A stretch of DNA of 20,150 nt from an uncultured Bacilli bacterium (GTDB lineage: Bacteria; Bacillota_I; Bacilli_A; RF39; UBA660), in contig CANQHB010000008.1 of the NCBI GenBank assembly GCA_947623755.1, positions 1-20,150 of the forward strand. The letters run 5' to 3'. The translations under genes and the position numbers were made by a program. Within the stretch, counting starts at the first letter, position 1, and each line of letters begins with the position of its first letter. The notes under the pieces were generated by a model. It saw only the letters and a list, made by a program, of their open reading frames with translations. It did no database searches and was not told the DNA's origin. Positions 13,801-20,150 of the stretch are shown in pieces.

Positions 13801-14427
13801 GTTCTTAATACAAAGTTTAATCCGGAAGATGAAGAAGTATTTAATTTTATTAAAGATATTAAAACTAAATTAAATAAAAAAGATATCTATGTAATAGGTA
13901 ATTCGCCGATGGCTTATGAGATGAGTCTTACTTTTCAAGATGAGCTTAATTTAATTACTGTTTTAACGATTGTTTTCATTTTTATAGTAGTTTTAGTAAC
14001 ATTTAAAAAGTTCTTAGTGCCAGTTATATTAGTTTTACTTATTCAAACAGCGGTATTTTTAACAATGGTTATACTAACATTAGAAGGAGGAAGTGTGTAT
14101 TTTATTGCATTATTAATAGTTCAAAGTATTTTAATGGGAGCCACAATTGATTATGCAATATTATTTACTTCTTATTATGAAGAATTTAGAAAGAATAAGG
14201 GAATAAAAGAATCTTTAATTGGGGCTTATAATAGTTCAATTCATACAATTCTTACAAGTGCTTCTATATTAACTTTAGTTACCTTAGTTGTAGGGTATTT
14301 TGGTTCAGCAATATCGGCCAAAATATGTATTACGATTTCACAGGGAACATTATGTTCAACTTTGTTAATACTATTTATTTTACCGATGGTAGAGGGTTGT
14401 TTTGATAAGTTAATAATTAAAAAATAA
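10852..14427 (+). CDS. RND/MMPL-family exporter with large repeat-bearing extracytoplasmic loop
   Basis: A 1191-residue transporter with two RND halves. TM1 is at about 13-31, the first outer loop is 32-155, and TM2-6 lie between 156 and 310, including SMDYSIML. TM7 is at about 335-353, followed by a very long outer loop at 354-1030, and TM8-12 at 1031-1182, including TIDYAILF. D223-Y224 and D1100-Y1101 occupy the Asp-Tyr proton-relay positions known from MmpL3. It should export a lipid or hydrophobic substrate using the proton gradient. The long loop holds about seven degenerate ~78-residue helical repeats, each with a (L/I)Y-x-(L/I/Y)YY-like core, near residues 443, 522, 600, 678, 750, 828 and 914. 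This makes the protein longer than typical two-loop MMPL proteins. ATG 10852 follows AAGAGG. It is divergent from the TetR-like gene and has its own terminator. Confidence 0.92.
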   Translation: MKKITDFIVDHRYFILTFFIVLAGVCAFLASKVNINRDISFYMPKTSDTSIGKKIMDKEFAQEDKSTLNIMFYNLKEEDKNKIYNDLEEMKGVEEVLYDTTSTYNKDGYTLYVMTIDGNKDSKLAKDIYNDIHKKYENYEIYTGGEVDEENKVILPTWIVGLAIFCALIILVIMCDSYLEPILFLIAIGLAVILNKGTNIMFSSISSITNAIAAILQLALSMDYSIMLINRYRQEKETEKDDVKAMKKALLDSFSSISSSSVTTIVGLLALVFMSFTIGKDLGLVLAKGVLFSLLTIFTCLPALILMFDKWIIKTKKKSPVIKLDFLGRFAYKFRYLGIILFVLILGGSYILKDNLKILYTDSENDKIEQVFKVNNEMAIIYKNEYEELVNDYVKTIEDNPNIDEILGNGNTINEALREEDLKDKLKELGSNTDIEDYLLKIIYYHYYNPKENNKINLEDLVSFIKNNVYNVQDMNAKLSKNDKLNIDKLENFSKKEEITKLRTKKDIASMFNMKEELVDDLEVYYNAKGIKIKLTLPEFVNFMNNYVVKSKYASNLDKNAIASLNLLSNYMDKELISKELTEQEMAKLLGIDENLVNNLYLYYESLSKIDKKLSLNEFSEFMINVVLASDTEDFDEITINKLEMINTLSNLEVINKEINYEEMSALLGEDVNNIKMLYSIVSPNSTVISPYQFVNLILNNPNLVNILQDNSNKLKMANLIMESALNNKSYSYQEIANAFGLEEAQVKNIFTLYLSVNNEIKIKPINLVNFILEHKNEAMLTNIVDKNMEDNLVLLQTVMKSVENQEKYDASNLGNMLNIKMEDMTLLYSLYNIKYQNKEVKMSYQEFAEFLIQDVITNKKYASNLDSEKIAKIKMVNTIINDSLNKKQYTKEELDKNLRVLAPDLDKDLIETLYIYYGSVNNYDNNWKLTVSKFINYLNETILKDKRFDDYIKSDTRKEIIEAQKTVNDAYSKLVGENYSRIVLNTKFNPEDEEVFNFIKDIKTKLNKKDIYVIGNSPMAYEMSLTFQDELNLITVLTIVFIFIVVLVTFKKFLVPVILVLLIQTAVFLTMVILTLEGGSVYFIALLIVQSILMGATIDYAILFTSYYEEFRKNKGIKESLIGAYNSSIHTILTSASILTLVTLVVGYFGSAISAKICITISQGTLCSTLLILFILPMVEGCFDKLIIKK

Positions 14428-14455
14428 AAGTTTTCTTAGGAGAACTTTTTATTTT
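14426..14455 (+). terminator. Intrinsic terminator after the RND exporter
   Basis: AAAAGTTTTC (14426-14435) pairs with GAGAACTTTT (14440-14449) with one G-U pair and a TTAG loop, then a T-rich tail. It begins inside the exporter's stop codon. Confidence 0.8.
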
Positions 14456-14465
14456 AGGGAAATTT

Positions 14466-14474
14466 TGCTATAAT
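14466..14474 (+). promoter_or_regulatory. Extended -10 promoter (TGCTATAAT)
   Basis: A perfect TATAAT (14469-14474) with TGC before it. The -35 region is T-rich terminator tail and poor. It gives the propeller-like gene its own transcription start after the exporter's terminator. Confidence 0.6.
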
Positions 14475-14489
14475 TAAGAGGGGAATACT

Positions 14490-15518
14490 ATGAAAAAAAC
14501 ATTGCTGATAATTAGTGGTTTTATGGTTATTGGTTTGGTAGGAATAATTATTTTCTTTAGACCTAAATATAAAGATAATACGAATGAGATAATGAAAATA
14601 ATAAAAACTAGTGATATTACAGAACTAGTTAAAGAAATAAATAAACCATTAATTAATGAAGAATTAGAACCAATCCTTAAAAAATATGTGGATTTTAAAA
14701 ATATTTTATATAAAGCTAATAGACCTTTGCCTTTTGATGGAAGATATATACCTCAGGGAATAACAGTAGTAGATAATGATATTTTAATTACAGCTTATGA
14801 TGGATTAGAGGAAGATAATTCTAAATGCTATATATTAGATATGTTTGGGAATTTAAAAAAAGTGGTGGATTTAAAGAGCAAAACGCATGCGGGAAGTATT
14901 GGTTATGATACTAACAATAATCTTATTTGGATTCCAGAAGAAAAAGGCATTTTAAATGCTTATGATAAAGATAATTTTTTAAATGGCCAAGAAGTAGATT
15001 ATAAATATCAATTTAAAGATATTGGTGAAGGGTTATTAAATTATAAAAATAAACAAGAAAATGATTTAGCTTATTTAACTATTGATGGTAATAGTTTGTT
15101 TGTAGGTAGTTTTGGATATCAACAAGCAGGAATCGTAAAAGAATATAAAATAAAAAAGGATAAAGAAATTAGTTTAGAATATGTGAATAGGTTTAAAGTT
15201 CCAGATAAAGTCCAAAGTATAGCTTTTTATCAAAAGGGACAAAATAAATATTTATGGTTAGGAAGGTCATATGGCCGAAATAGAGAATCATTTTTGGATA
15301 TATACCTTTATAAGGAAGATATAACTAGTTATAATGAAGAAGCAAGAATAGGTAGGGTAGTGTTACCATCCATGATGGAACAAATAACTATTGTAGATAA
15401 TAAAGTTTATACTGTTTTTGAATCAATGGCTTGGAAATATGAAGAAAGCCTGGATAAAAATGGCTATGTTAACGTCTTTTTATTAGATAAAATTCTTGAT
15501 ATAATTAATGTGAGGTGA
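14490..15518 (+). CDS. Membrane-anchored, beta-propeller-like extracellular protein of unknown function
   Basis: A 342-residue protein with an uncleaved signal anchor (about 5-23) and no lipobox Cys. A charged linker follows, then from about residue 85 a series of strand-rich segments: YIPQGITVVDNDILITAYD, KTHAGSIGYDTNNNLIWIP, NDLAYLTIDGNSLFVGSFG, QSIAFYQKGQNKYLWLG and MEQITIVDNKVYTVFES. These short beta-blade-like repeats, with a pattern of 'solvent loop, strand, (L/I)(W/F)(I/V)', suggest a propeller in the extracytoplasmic space. I see no catalytic motif. GAGGGG precedes ATG 14490. Its stop TGA (15516-15518) overlaps the Shine-Dalgarno of the next gene, so the two are probably translated together. 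It follows the exporter but is separated from it by a terminator and promoter. Confidence 0.8.
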   Translation: MKKTLLIISGFMVIGLVGIIIFFRPKYKDNTNEIMKIIKTSDITELVKEINKPLINEELEPILKKYVDFKNILYKANRPLPFDGRYIPQGITVVDNDILITAYDGLEEDNSKCYILDMFGNLKKVVDLKSKTHAGSIGYDTNNNLIWIPEEKGILNAYDKDNFLNGQEVDYKYQFKDIGEGLLNYKNKQENDLAYLTIDGNSLFVGSFGYQQAGIVKEYKIKKDKEISLEYVNRFKVPDKVQSIAFYQKGQNKYLWLGRSYGRNRESFLDIYLYKEDITSYNEEARIGRVVLPSMMEQITIVDNKVYTVFESMAWKYEESLDKNGYVNVFLLDKILDIINVR

Positions 15519-15523
15519 TAATT

Positions 15524-17005
15524 ATGAACTTATCAAAGTCGAAGTATTGCATGGCGGTTCAATGTTTAAAAATGCTTTGGTTAAATGAAAACAAACCAGA
15601 AGTAAAAAAAGAGATAGATAATGAATCTGTACTAGATAACGGAATTGAAGTAGGAATAAAAGCGAGAGAGTTATTGGGAGAACATGTAAATATTTCCTTT
15701 AACAAAGATTTACAAGTTATGATAAAGGAAACTAAAGAATATTTGAAGAAAGATAATATTGTAATTACCGAGGCCTCTTTTGGAGATAATAACAATTTTT
15801 GTAGTGTGGATATTTTAAGAAAAAAAGGGGATAAATTAGAGATTTATGAAGTTAAAAGTGCAACAGAGATAAATGATATTTATTATGATGATTTAGCTTA
15901 TCAAGTTATGGTCGTATCAAGCTTAGGATATAATGTTAGTAAAGCGCTACTTGTATATATTAATAGTAAATATGAAAGAAAAAAGGAACTTGAACTAGAT
16001 AAATTATTTAAAGTCGAGGATGTTACAAAAAAGATTAATGAAAAACTAGATGAAGTTAAAAATAATTTAGAAGAGATAAAGGAAAGCATGAAGCGAAAAA
16101 ATGAACCAAGCCAAAAAATTGGTATGCATTGCTTTACACCATATGAGTGTCCATTTTTTGATTACTGTACAAAATCTTTACCAGAAAATAATGTTTTTAA
16201 AATTAGAAGAATGCCCGTAAAAAAGAAATTAGAATTATATAATAAAGGGGCAATAAGTTATGATGAGTTATTAAAAGAAGATATAGATACAAAATTTAGA
16301 CAACAAATAGATTTTGAATTAAAGGCTTTAAGACCGGATATTAAGAGGAAAGAAATAAAAAAATTTTTAAAACAGTTAAGTTATCCTTTATATTTTTTGG
16401 ATTTTGAAACTTTTCAACAGGCTATACCAAAATATGAAGGAGTAAGACCTTATATGCAAATACCTTTTCAATATTCTTTACATTATATTTTACAGGAGAA
16501 GGGAGAAGTAGAACATAAGGAATTTTTAGCTGAAGCAGATATTGACCCAAGAAGAAGTCTAGCCGAAAAGTTAGTAGAAGATATTCCTTTAAATGTGACT
16601 ACTTTAGCATATAATATGAGTTTTGAAAAAACAGTTATTAAGAATTTAGCTAATTTATATCCGGATTTAAAAGAACACTTAATGAATATTCATGATAATA
16701 TTAAAGATTTGATGATTCCATTTAAGGAAAGATATTATTATACTAAAGATATGCATGGTTCTTTTTCAATTAAATATGTTTTGCCAGCTTTATTTCCTAA
16801 TGAAGAAAGTTTAAATTATCAAAATTTAGAATTAATTCATAAAGGAGGAGAAGCAATGAGTGCTTATGCTAATTTAGGAAAATTAAGGAAGGAAGAACAA
16901 AAGAAAGTAAGAGAGGCTTTATTAAAATATTGTGAATTAGATACTTATGCGATGGTAAAGATTTATCAAAAGTTAAAAGAAGAAGTAATGGAAGTTAACA
17001 GTTAA
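15524..17005 (+). CDS. DUF2779-type protein: Cas4-like PD-(D/E)XK nuclease fused to DEDD exonuclease
   Basis: A 493-residue two-nuclease protein. The N-terminal half looks like a Cas4/RecB nuclease: C9/C14 near the start, then D96 (CSVDIL) and E109-x-K111 (YEVKSAT) as the metal site, then C203, C209 and C215 (HCFTPYECPFFDYC), which with an N-terminal Cys could hold an iron-sulphur cluster. The C-terminal half is a DnaQ-like 3'-5' exonuclease: DFETF (D293, E295), AYNMSFEK (second motif), and YCELDTYAM with D473 (third). This matches the DUF2779 family, whose cellular role is not established to my knowledge. ATG 15524 is used because AGGTGA (15513-15518) is correctly spaced. The GTG at 15515 lies within that site. 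No cas genes or repeats are nearby. Confidence 0.87.
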   Translation: MNLSKSKYCMAVQCLKMLWLNENKPEVKKEIDNESVLDNGIEVGIKARELLGEHVNISFNKDLQVMIKETKEYLKKDNIVITEASFGDNNNFCSVDILRKKGDKLEIYEVKSATEINDIYYDDLAYQVMVVSSLGYNVSKALLVYINSKYERKKELELDKLFKVEDVTKKINEKLDEVKNNLEEIKESMKRKNEPSQKIGMHCFTPYECPFFDYCTKSLPENNVFKIRRMPVKKKLELYNKGAISYDELLKEDIDTKFRQQIDFELKALRPDIKRKEIKKFLKQLSYPLYFLDFETFQQAIPKYEGVRPYMQIPFQYSLHYILQEKGEVEHKEFLAEADIDPRRSLAEKLVEDIPLNVTTLAYNMSFEKTVIKNLANLYPDLKEHLMNIHDNIKDLMIPFKERYYYTKDMHGSFSIKYVLPALFPNEESLNYQNLELIHKGGEAMSAYANLGKLRKEEQKKVREALLKYCELDTYAMVKIYQKLKEEVMEVNS

Positions 17006-17045
17006 GTGTTAAGTTAATAAATTTTAAAAGGAATAATAAGTAAAT

Positions 17046-17056
17046 TATGGTATACT
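17046..17056 (+). promoter_or_regulatory. Extended -10 promoter (TATGGTATACT)
   Basis: TATACT (17051-17056) with TGG before it, no clear -35, 23 nt before ATG 17079. It matches the recurring TATGGTAT promoter style in this genome. Confidence 0.5.
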
Positions 17057-17078
17057 AGTTATAAAGATTGGAGGAAAT

Positions 17079-17504
17079 ATGAAAATAGTAAAAGTAAGTG
17101 TTCTTAGTATGTTAGGAATTTTATTAACAGTTGTTATTACGGTAAAGATAAATGATTATTATGAACCAGACTATCCTTATGTAAAAGAGTATATTGCTGG
17201 AGTGGGAAATATAAAAGGAAATGTTAGTTCATTTGGCGTTGAAGAATTAGAAATAGGAGCGAATAAATATGGTTATGCTGTTTTTAAAAATCCACGTCTA
17301 GCTTGGAAATATTTAACTAAACATTACCAAAAAGGAATTAAGTTAATTCAAAAAGAATTTAATTTAGCTAGGTTATCGCAAGCTAATTATGAAGAATACA
17401 GTGTAGGTTGGCAGGTTACAGGAGGAACAGAAGAAGAAAGAAGTGAGGCTCAGTTTGTGGCTAGCTTTATGGATATTTATGAAAATAGCTATAAAATAAA
17501 GTAA
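17079..17504 (+). CDS. Uncharacterised signal-anchored protein, 141 residues
   Basis: ATG 17079 follows TTGGAGGAAAT, a strong Shine-Dalgarno. The N-terminus has a basic start and one hydrophobic span (about 5-22), then a short acidic/aromatic extracytoplasmic domain (NDYYEPDYPYVKEY, NPRLAWKYLTKHYQKGI, SVGWQVTGGTEEERSEAQFVASFMDIYENS). No lipobox Cys follows the span, so it is either anchored by it or cleaved after it. I recognise no family. It is the first gene of a likely three-gene unit with the next unknown gene (16 nt downstream) and the HD-domain gene. Confidence 0.75.
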   Translation: MKIVKVSVLSMLGILLTVVITVKINDYYEPDYPYVKEYIAGVGNIKGNVSSFGVEELEIGANKYGYAVFKNPRLAWKYLTKHYQKGIKLIQKEFNLARLSQANYEEYSVGWQVTGGTEEERSEAQFVASFMDIYENSYKIK

Positions 17505-17519
17505 AAAAGGTGATGCATA

Positions 17520-18005
17520 ATGAAAAGTTTATACGAATTAAAACTTAATGAGATTAGATATTGGAAGAAAAATAAACAACAGATTTTTGCTAGAGATGAA
17601 ATAGATTCTTTTACTTTATATTTAGATAAGTTAGGAAATCCTAAATCAATTCCTAAAAGTAGAGGAAGTTATTATATTGATTTAATTAGTGGAAGAATTA
17701 TAAGTATTATTGAAGAAGATAATTATATAATAATTTATCCAAGTGGTATTAAAGTAAATAAAAGTAGTTTAGTAAAAAATAATAAATTACTTGATAAAGT
17801 GGTAGAGGTTGTAAATAAAGATATAGATAAATATATGGCAATATCTGAAGATATTTTATATTATACATGTTTTTGCAATAGTATTTTTTTATGGGAACAG
17901 ATTTCAGAGATACCACTAGAATTAGTGGAGCAAGAAATTATAAAAGTAAAAAAAGAATATGAAGATGGTAAAGATAGGGCAACTAGAAAGAGAGTACTTA
18001 AATAA
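17520..18005 (+). CDS. Uncharacterised cytoplasmic protein, 161 residues
   Basis: ATG 17520 is preceded by AAAAAGGTGAT. The product has no signal or membrane span. The first half looks beta-rich around residues 45-85 (GSYYIDLISGRIISIIEEDNYIIIYPSG), and the second half looks helical with a charged C-terminal end (EQEIIKVKKEYEDGKDRATRKR). C114 and C116 lie close together, but no clear metal site is visible. No family is recognised. It is spaced 16 nt after the previous gene and 9 nt before the HD-domain gene, so the three are probably co-transcribed and possibly functionally linked. Confidence 0.75.
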   Translation: MKSLYELKLNEIRYWKKNKQQIFARDEIDSFTLYLDKLGNPKSIPKSRGSYYIDLISGRIISIIEEDNYIIIYPSGIKVNKSSLVKNNKLLDKVVEVVNKDIDKYMAISEDILYYTCFCNSIFLWEQISEIPLELVEQEIIKVKKEYEDGKDRATRKRVLK

Positions 18006-18014
18006 GAGGCAGTT

Positions 18015-19046
18015 ATGAGCAAATATTATGATAATGTAAATAAAGAGATTAAAGAGTATTTTAAAATTTTAGAACCTAATTTTCCAGAATGGTTAAATGA
18101 ATATATTGAGACCAAAGAATTATTAAAACAGCAATATATTAGTGTTACCTGTGGGACAATTTATTCTTGCTTGTTTCAAAGTGATTTTTTCTATTCGAGT
18201 TTGGACCATTCGGTCGCGGTCGCGTTAATTGTTTGGCATTTTACGCATGATAAAAAAGAGACTTTAGCCGGATTATTTCATGATATAGCAACACCGGCAT
18301 TTAAACATTGTGTGGATTTTTTAAATGGAGATTATATGAAGCAAGAATCTACGGAAGATTTAACTTTAGAAATTATTAAGAATTCAAAAGAAATTATGAC
18401 CTTATTAAAAAGAGATAATATTAAAGTAGAGGAAGTTTTTGATTATCATATTTATCCGATTGCGGATAATGATACACCAAAACTTTCAGCGGATAGATTA
18501 GAATATTCATTATCTAATGCCTTATTTACTTATAAATTGTTGGAGGCTCAGGCAATAAAAGAAATTTATGATGATATTGAGATTCAAACAAATGAGGAAA
18601 AGGAAATAGAACTAGGTTTTAAAACTAAAAAGATAGCTCGACTTTTCGTGAAAGTTACTAGTAAATTATCGGTAATATATAGAGAAGATAAAACAAGATA
18701 TTCTATGCAGTTTATTGCTGATATTTTAAAAAGGTTAAGTGAAGATAAGAAAATTACTAAAAATGATTTATATGAATTAAAAGAAAGTGAAGTAATTCAT
18801 ATTATTGAAGAATCTAAATATAAAGATATTTTTAATTTATGGCGAAAGGCTAAAAAAGTAAAGGTAGCTAAAGAAAAACCAGAAGGAGTCTACTATGTTC
18901 ATTTACAGGCTAAAGTTAGATATATTGACCCTTTGGTTGGAGGAGAAAGGATTTCAAAGTGTTGTAAGATAGCTAATAAAATGATTAGGGATAACTTAGC
19001 ATATAAGATGGATAATTATGTATATTTAGATTTTAAGATGGATTAA
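18015..19046 (+). CDS. HD-domain phosphohydrolase
   Basis: A 343-residue metal-dependent phosphohydrolase of the HD superfamily. The motif order is LDHSVAVA (H65), GLFHDIATPAFKH (H89-D90, H97) and SADRLEYS (D160), the H...HD...D metal ligands typical of deoxynucleotide triphosphohydrolases and related nucleotide phosphatases. A long helical C-terminal region follows, with no second domain recognised. There is no membrane segment. The substrate is not identifiable. A nucleotide or a phosphorylated signalling molecule is the family expectation. ATG 18015 follows AAGAGGC. It is the last gene of the small 17079-19046 unit, and I see no clear terminator after it. Confidence 0.87.
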   Translation: MSKYYDNVNKEIKEYFKILEPNFPEWLNEYIETKELLKQQYISVTCGTIYSCLFQSDFFYSSLDHSVAVALIVWHFTHDKKETLAGLFHDIATPAFKHCVDFLNGDYMKQESTEDLTLEIIKNSKEIMTLLKRDNIKVEEVFDYHIYPIADNDTPKLSADRLEYSLSNALFTYKLLEAQAIKEIYDDIEIQTNEEKEIELGFKTKKIARLFVKVTSKLSVIYREDKTRYSMQFIADILKRLSEDKKITKNDLYELKESEVIHIIEESKYKDIFNLWRKAKKVKVAKEKPEGVYYVHLQAKVRYIDPLVGGERISKCCKIANKMIRDNLAYKMDNYVYLDFKMD

Positions 19047-19082
19047 TTAACTTTTCTAAAAATGGTGCAAATAAGAGATAAT

Positions 19083-19093
19083 TATGGTATTAT
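19083..19093 (+). promoter_or_regulatory. Extended -10 promoter (TATGGTATTAT)
   Basis: TATTAT (19088-19093) with TGG before it. The -35 candidate is weak (GTGCAA at 19065-19070, 17-nt spacer). It lies 26 nt upstream of ATG 19120. Confidence 0.5.
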
Positions 19094-19119
19094 AGAGATA
19101 GAAATGTGGAGGTTTTGAA

Positions 19120-20150
19120 ATGAATAATGAAATATTAAAACAAATAATTGAACAAGTTAAAAGATATAAATTAAGTAGTTCATTTGTGGATACTTTAGAG
19201 TTTCAAAAGTGGATTTTAAAATTAAATAGTACCCAAATAGAAAATTTTCTTAGTTTGGATATAGAATTAGAACAAGTTAAAGATATAAGACACTTATTAA
19301 TTAATAATGACTTACTAAATTGTAAAGATTATAAACAAAAAGTCGCCACTATAGCAACCTTAAAAAATGGGGAAGGATGTTGGAATTTATATCAAAATAT
19401 ATGTAGTCCTAATTTCTTAAAAAGTAAAAATTTTTATAAAGATATAGAAATGTTAAGTAAAGCTGATACGGCTAGGTATGGGTTATGGATATTAAATGAA
19501 GAGGTTTTTATAAATAGTCCTTATCATGATGAAGATTTAAAACTAGTGGTGGAAACACATGATACAAATACAGAAAAACCATTAGATTATATAGTATCAG
19601 ACGCCTTAGCAACTGTTGCTAGTGATATTAATTCTATTAAAAGTTCATATCATCAAGCGGATATGAAATTAATTGCTAAAGTAGGCAGTAATTGTTTACA
19701 AGGCAGGAATATATATCCAGAACAGAGTGTGAATAATTTAGCGGTTAATAAAGTATCATTAGCTGATAAGTACCATTTAGAGAATATGAAAATACTTGCA
19801 AATAATCCTCTAGCTAGGGAATTTTTATATATAATTATGACGGATTCTAAAATTGTTAATGGTAAATATTATCGTAAAGAAGTAGAAGCATTATTAAATG
19901 CTAAAAGTAAACTTACGGCTAGAGCATTATATTATTATATAGTTAATCCAGATAGAAAATTTTATAGTGATTCTAATTTTCGTGATGATTATGGATATGA
20001 TATGGAAGATTCAACTATCGTATATCCTGAATGTGTTTCGGGAAAAGTTGATTCAGATTATGTTAATAACTTGATTAAAATTAATCAAATAGATGATAAA
20101 TTTGTTATGCATTATGTTTCACTTTTAATGAATCCAAATTTTATAAATAG
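19120..20150 (+). CDS. Large repetitive helical protein of unknown function (3' truncated by window edge)
   Basis: ATG 19120 follows GTGGAGG (19106-19112). The frame stays open for 343 codons to the window end. There is no signal peptide. The protein shows degenerate helical repeats whose best-conserved part is 'P-N-F-x-x-S-x-x-Y-x-x-D-x-x-x-L'. Examples are SPNFLKSKNFYKDIEML, VFINSPYHDEDLKLV, SIKSSYHQADMKLIAKVG and KIVNGKYYRKEVEALLNAK, and the visible end LMNPNFIN begins another. Spacing between copies is irregular, roughly 40-50 residues. This suggests an alpha-solenoid, likely a scaffold or interaction protein. The early part (1-70) is a charged helical region. No enzymatic motif is seen. 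Total length and C-terminal domains lie beyond the window. Confidence 0.8.
   Translation, partial: MNNEILKQIIEQVKRYKLSSSFVDTLEFQKWILKLNSTQIENFLSLDIELEQVKDIRHLLINNDLLNCKDYKQKVATIATLKNGEGCWNLYQNICSPNFLKSKNFYKDIEMLSKADTARYGLWILNEEVFINSPYHDEDLKLVVETHDTNTEKPLDYIVSDALATVASDINSIKSSYHQADMKLIAKVGSNCLQGRNIYPEQSVNNLAVNKVSLADKYHLENMKILANNPLAREFLYIIMTDSKIVNGKYYRKEVEALLNAKSKLTARALYYYIVNPDRKFYSDSNFRDDYGYDMEDSTIVYPECVSGKVDSDYVNNLIKINQIDDKFVMHYVSLLMNPNFIN

Noticed and set aside
15559..16089. Minus-strand Ser/Leu/Phe-rich frames opposite the DUF2779 gene
   Set aside because: They are shadows of a strongly coding frame with conserved nuclease motifs. No promoter or ribosome site is seen.

Overview
The window suggests a low-GC Gram-positive bacterium, probably an uncultured gut Bacilli or Mollicutes-related lineage. 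The support is a composition of roughly 30% GC judged by eye, Shine-Dalgarno sites such as AAGGAG and AGGTGA, sigma-A promoters that often carry extended -10 boxes, Rho-independent terminators, a T-box leader, and a TasA/camelysin-like surface protein. Trp is encoded by TGG and one gene (ending at 15518) stops at TGA, so the standard bacterial code applies and this is not a UGA=Trp mycoplasma. All genes but one (tetR-like) are on the + strand.

Region 1 (1-5619) holds the 3' end of a sensor histidine kinase, a 263-nt gap ending in a terminator, a CBS/DRTGG-containing Mn-dependent inorganic pyrophosphatase, a short-chain dehydrogenase in the same operon, and a cytoplasmic GH31-family glycosidase with its own promoter. 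Region 2 (5620-8658) is a T-box-controlled operon: a leucine-type leader (candidate specifier CUU, acceptor-pairing UGGU) drives a small membrane protein of unknown function and then leuS.

Region 3 (8659-10158) is made of isolated single-gene units. A 51-aa membrane peptide with a TTG start has a perfect consensus promoter and its own terminator. A TasA-like secreted protein follows with its own terminator. Then comes an unknown 114-aa protein whose promoter is preceded by four evenly arranged 18-bp palindromes. Region 4 (10164-15518) has a TetR-like repressor divergent from a 1191-aa RND/MMPL exporter, with a near-perfect palindrome between them. The exporter carries about seven degenerate ~78-aa repeats in its second extracytoplasmic loop. 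A membrane-anchored, beta-propeller-like protein follows.

Region 5 (15524-20150) has a DUF2779-type double nuclease (Cas4-like PD-(D/E)XK with a cysteine cluster, fused to a DEDD exonuclease), two unknown proteins, an HD-domain phosphohydrolase, and the start of a repetitive helical protein cut by the window end.

No CRISPR array, rRNA, tRNA, insertion sequence or phage module was seen. The two most unusual signals are the palindrome array at 9663-9755 and the apparent complete absence of GATC from all 20 kb, while CCGG occurs about 30 times.
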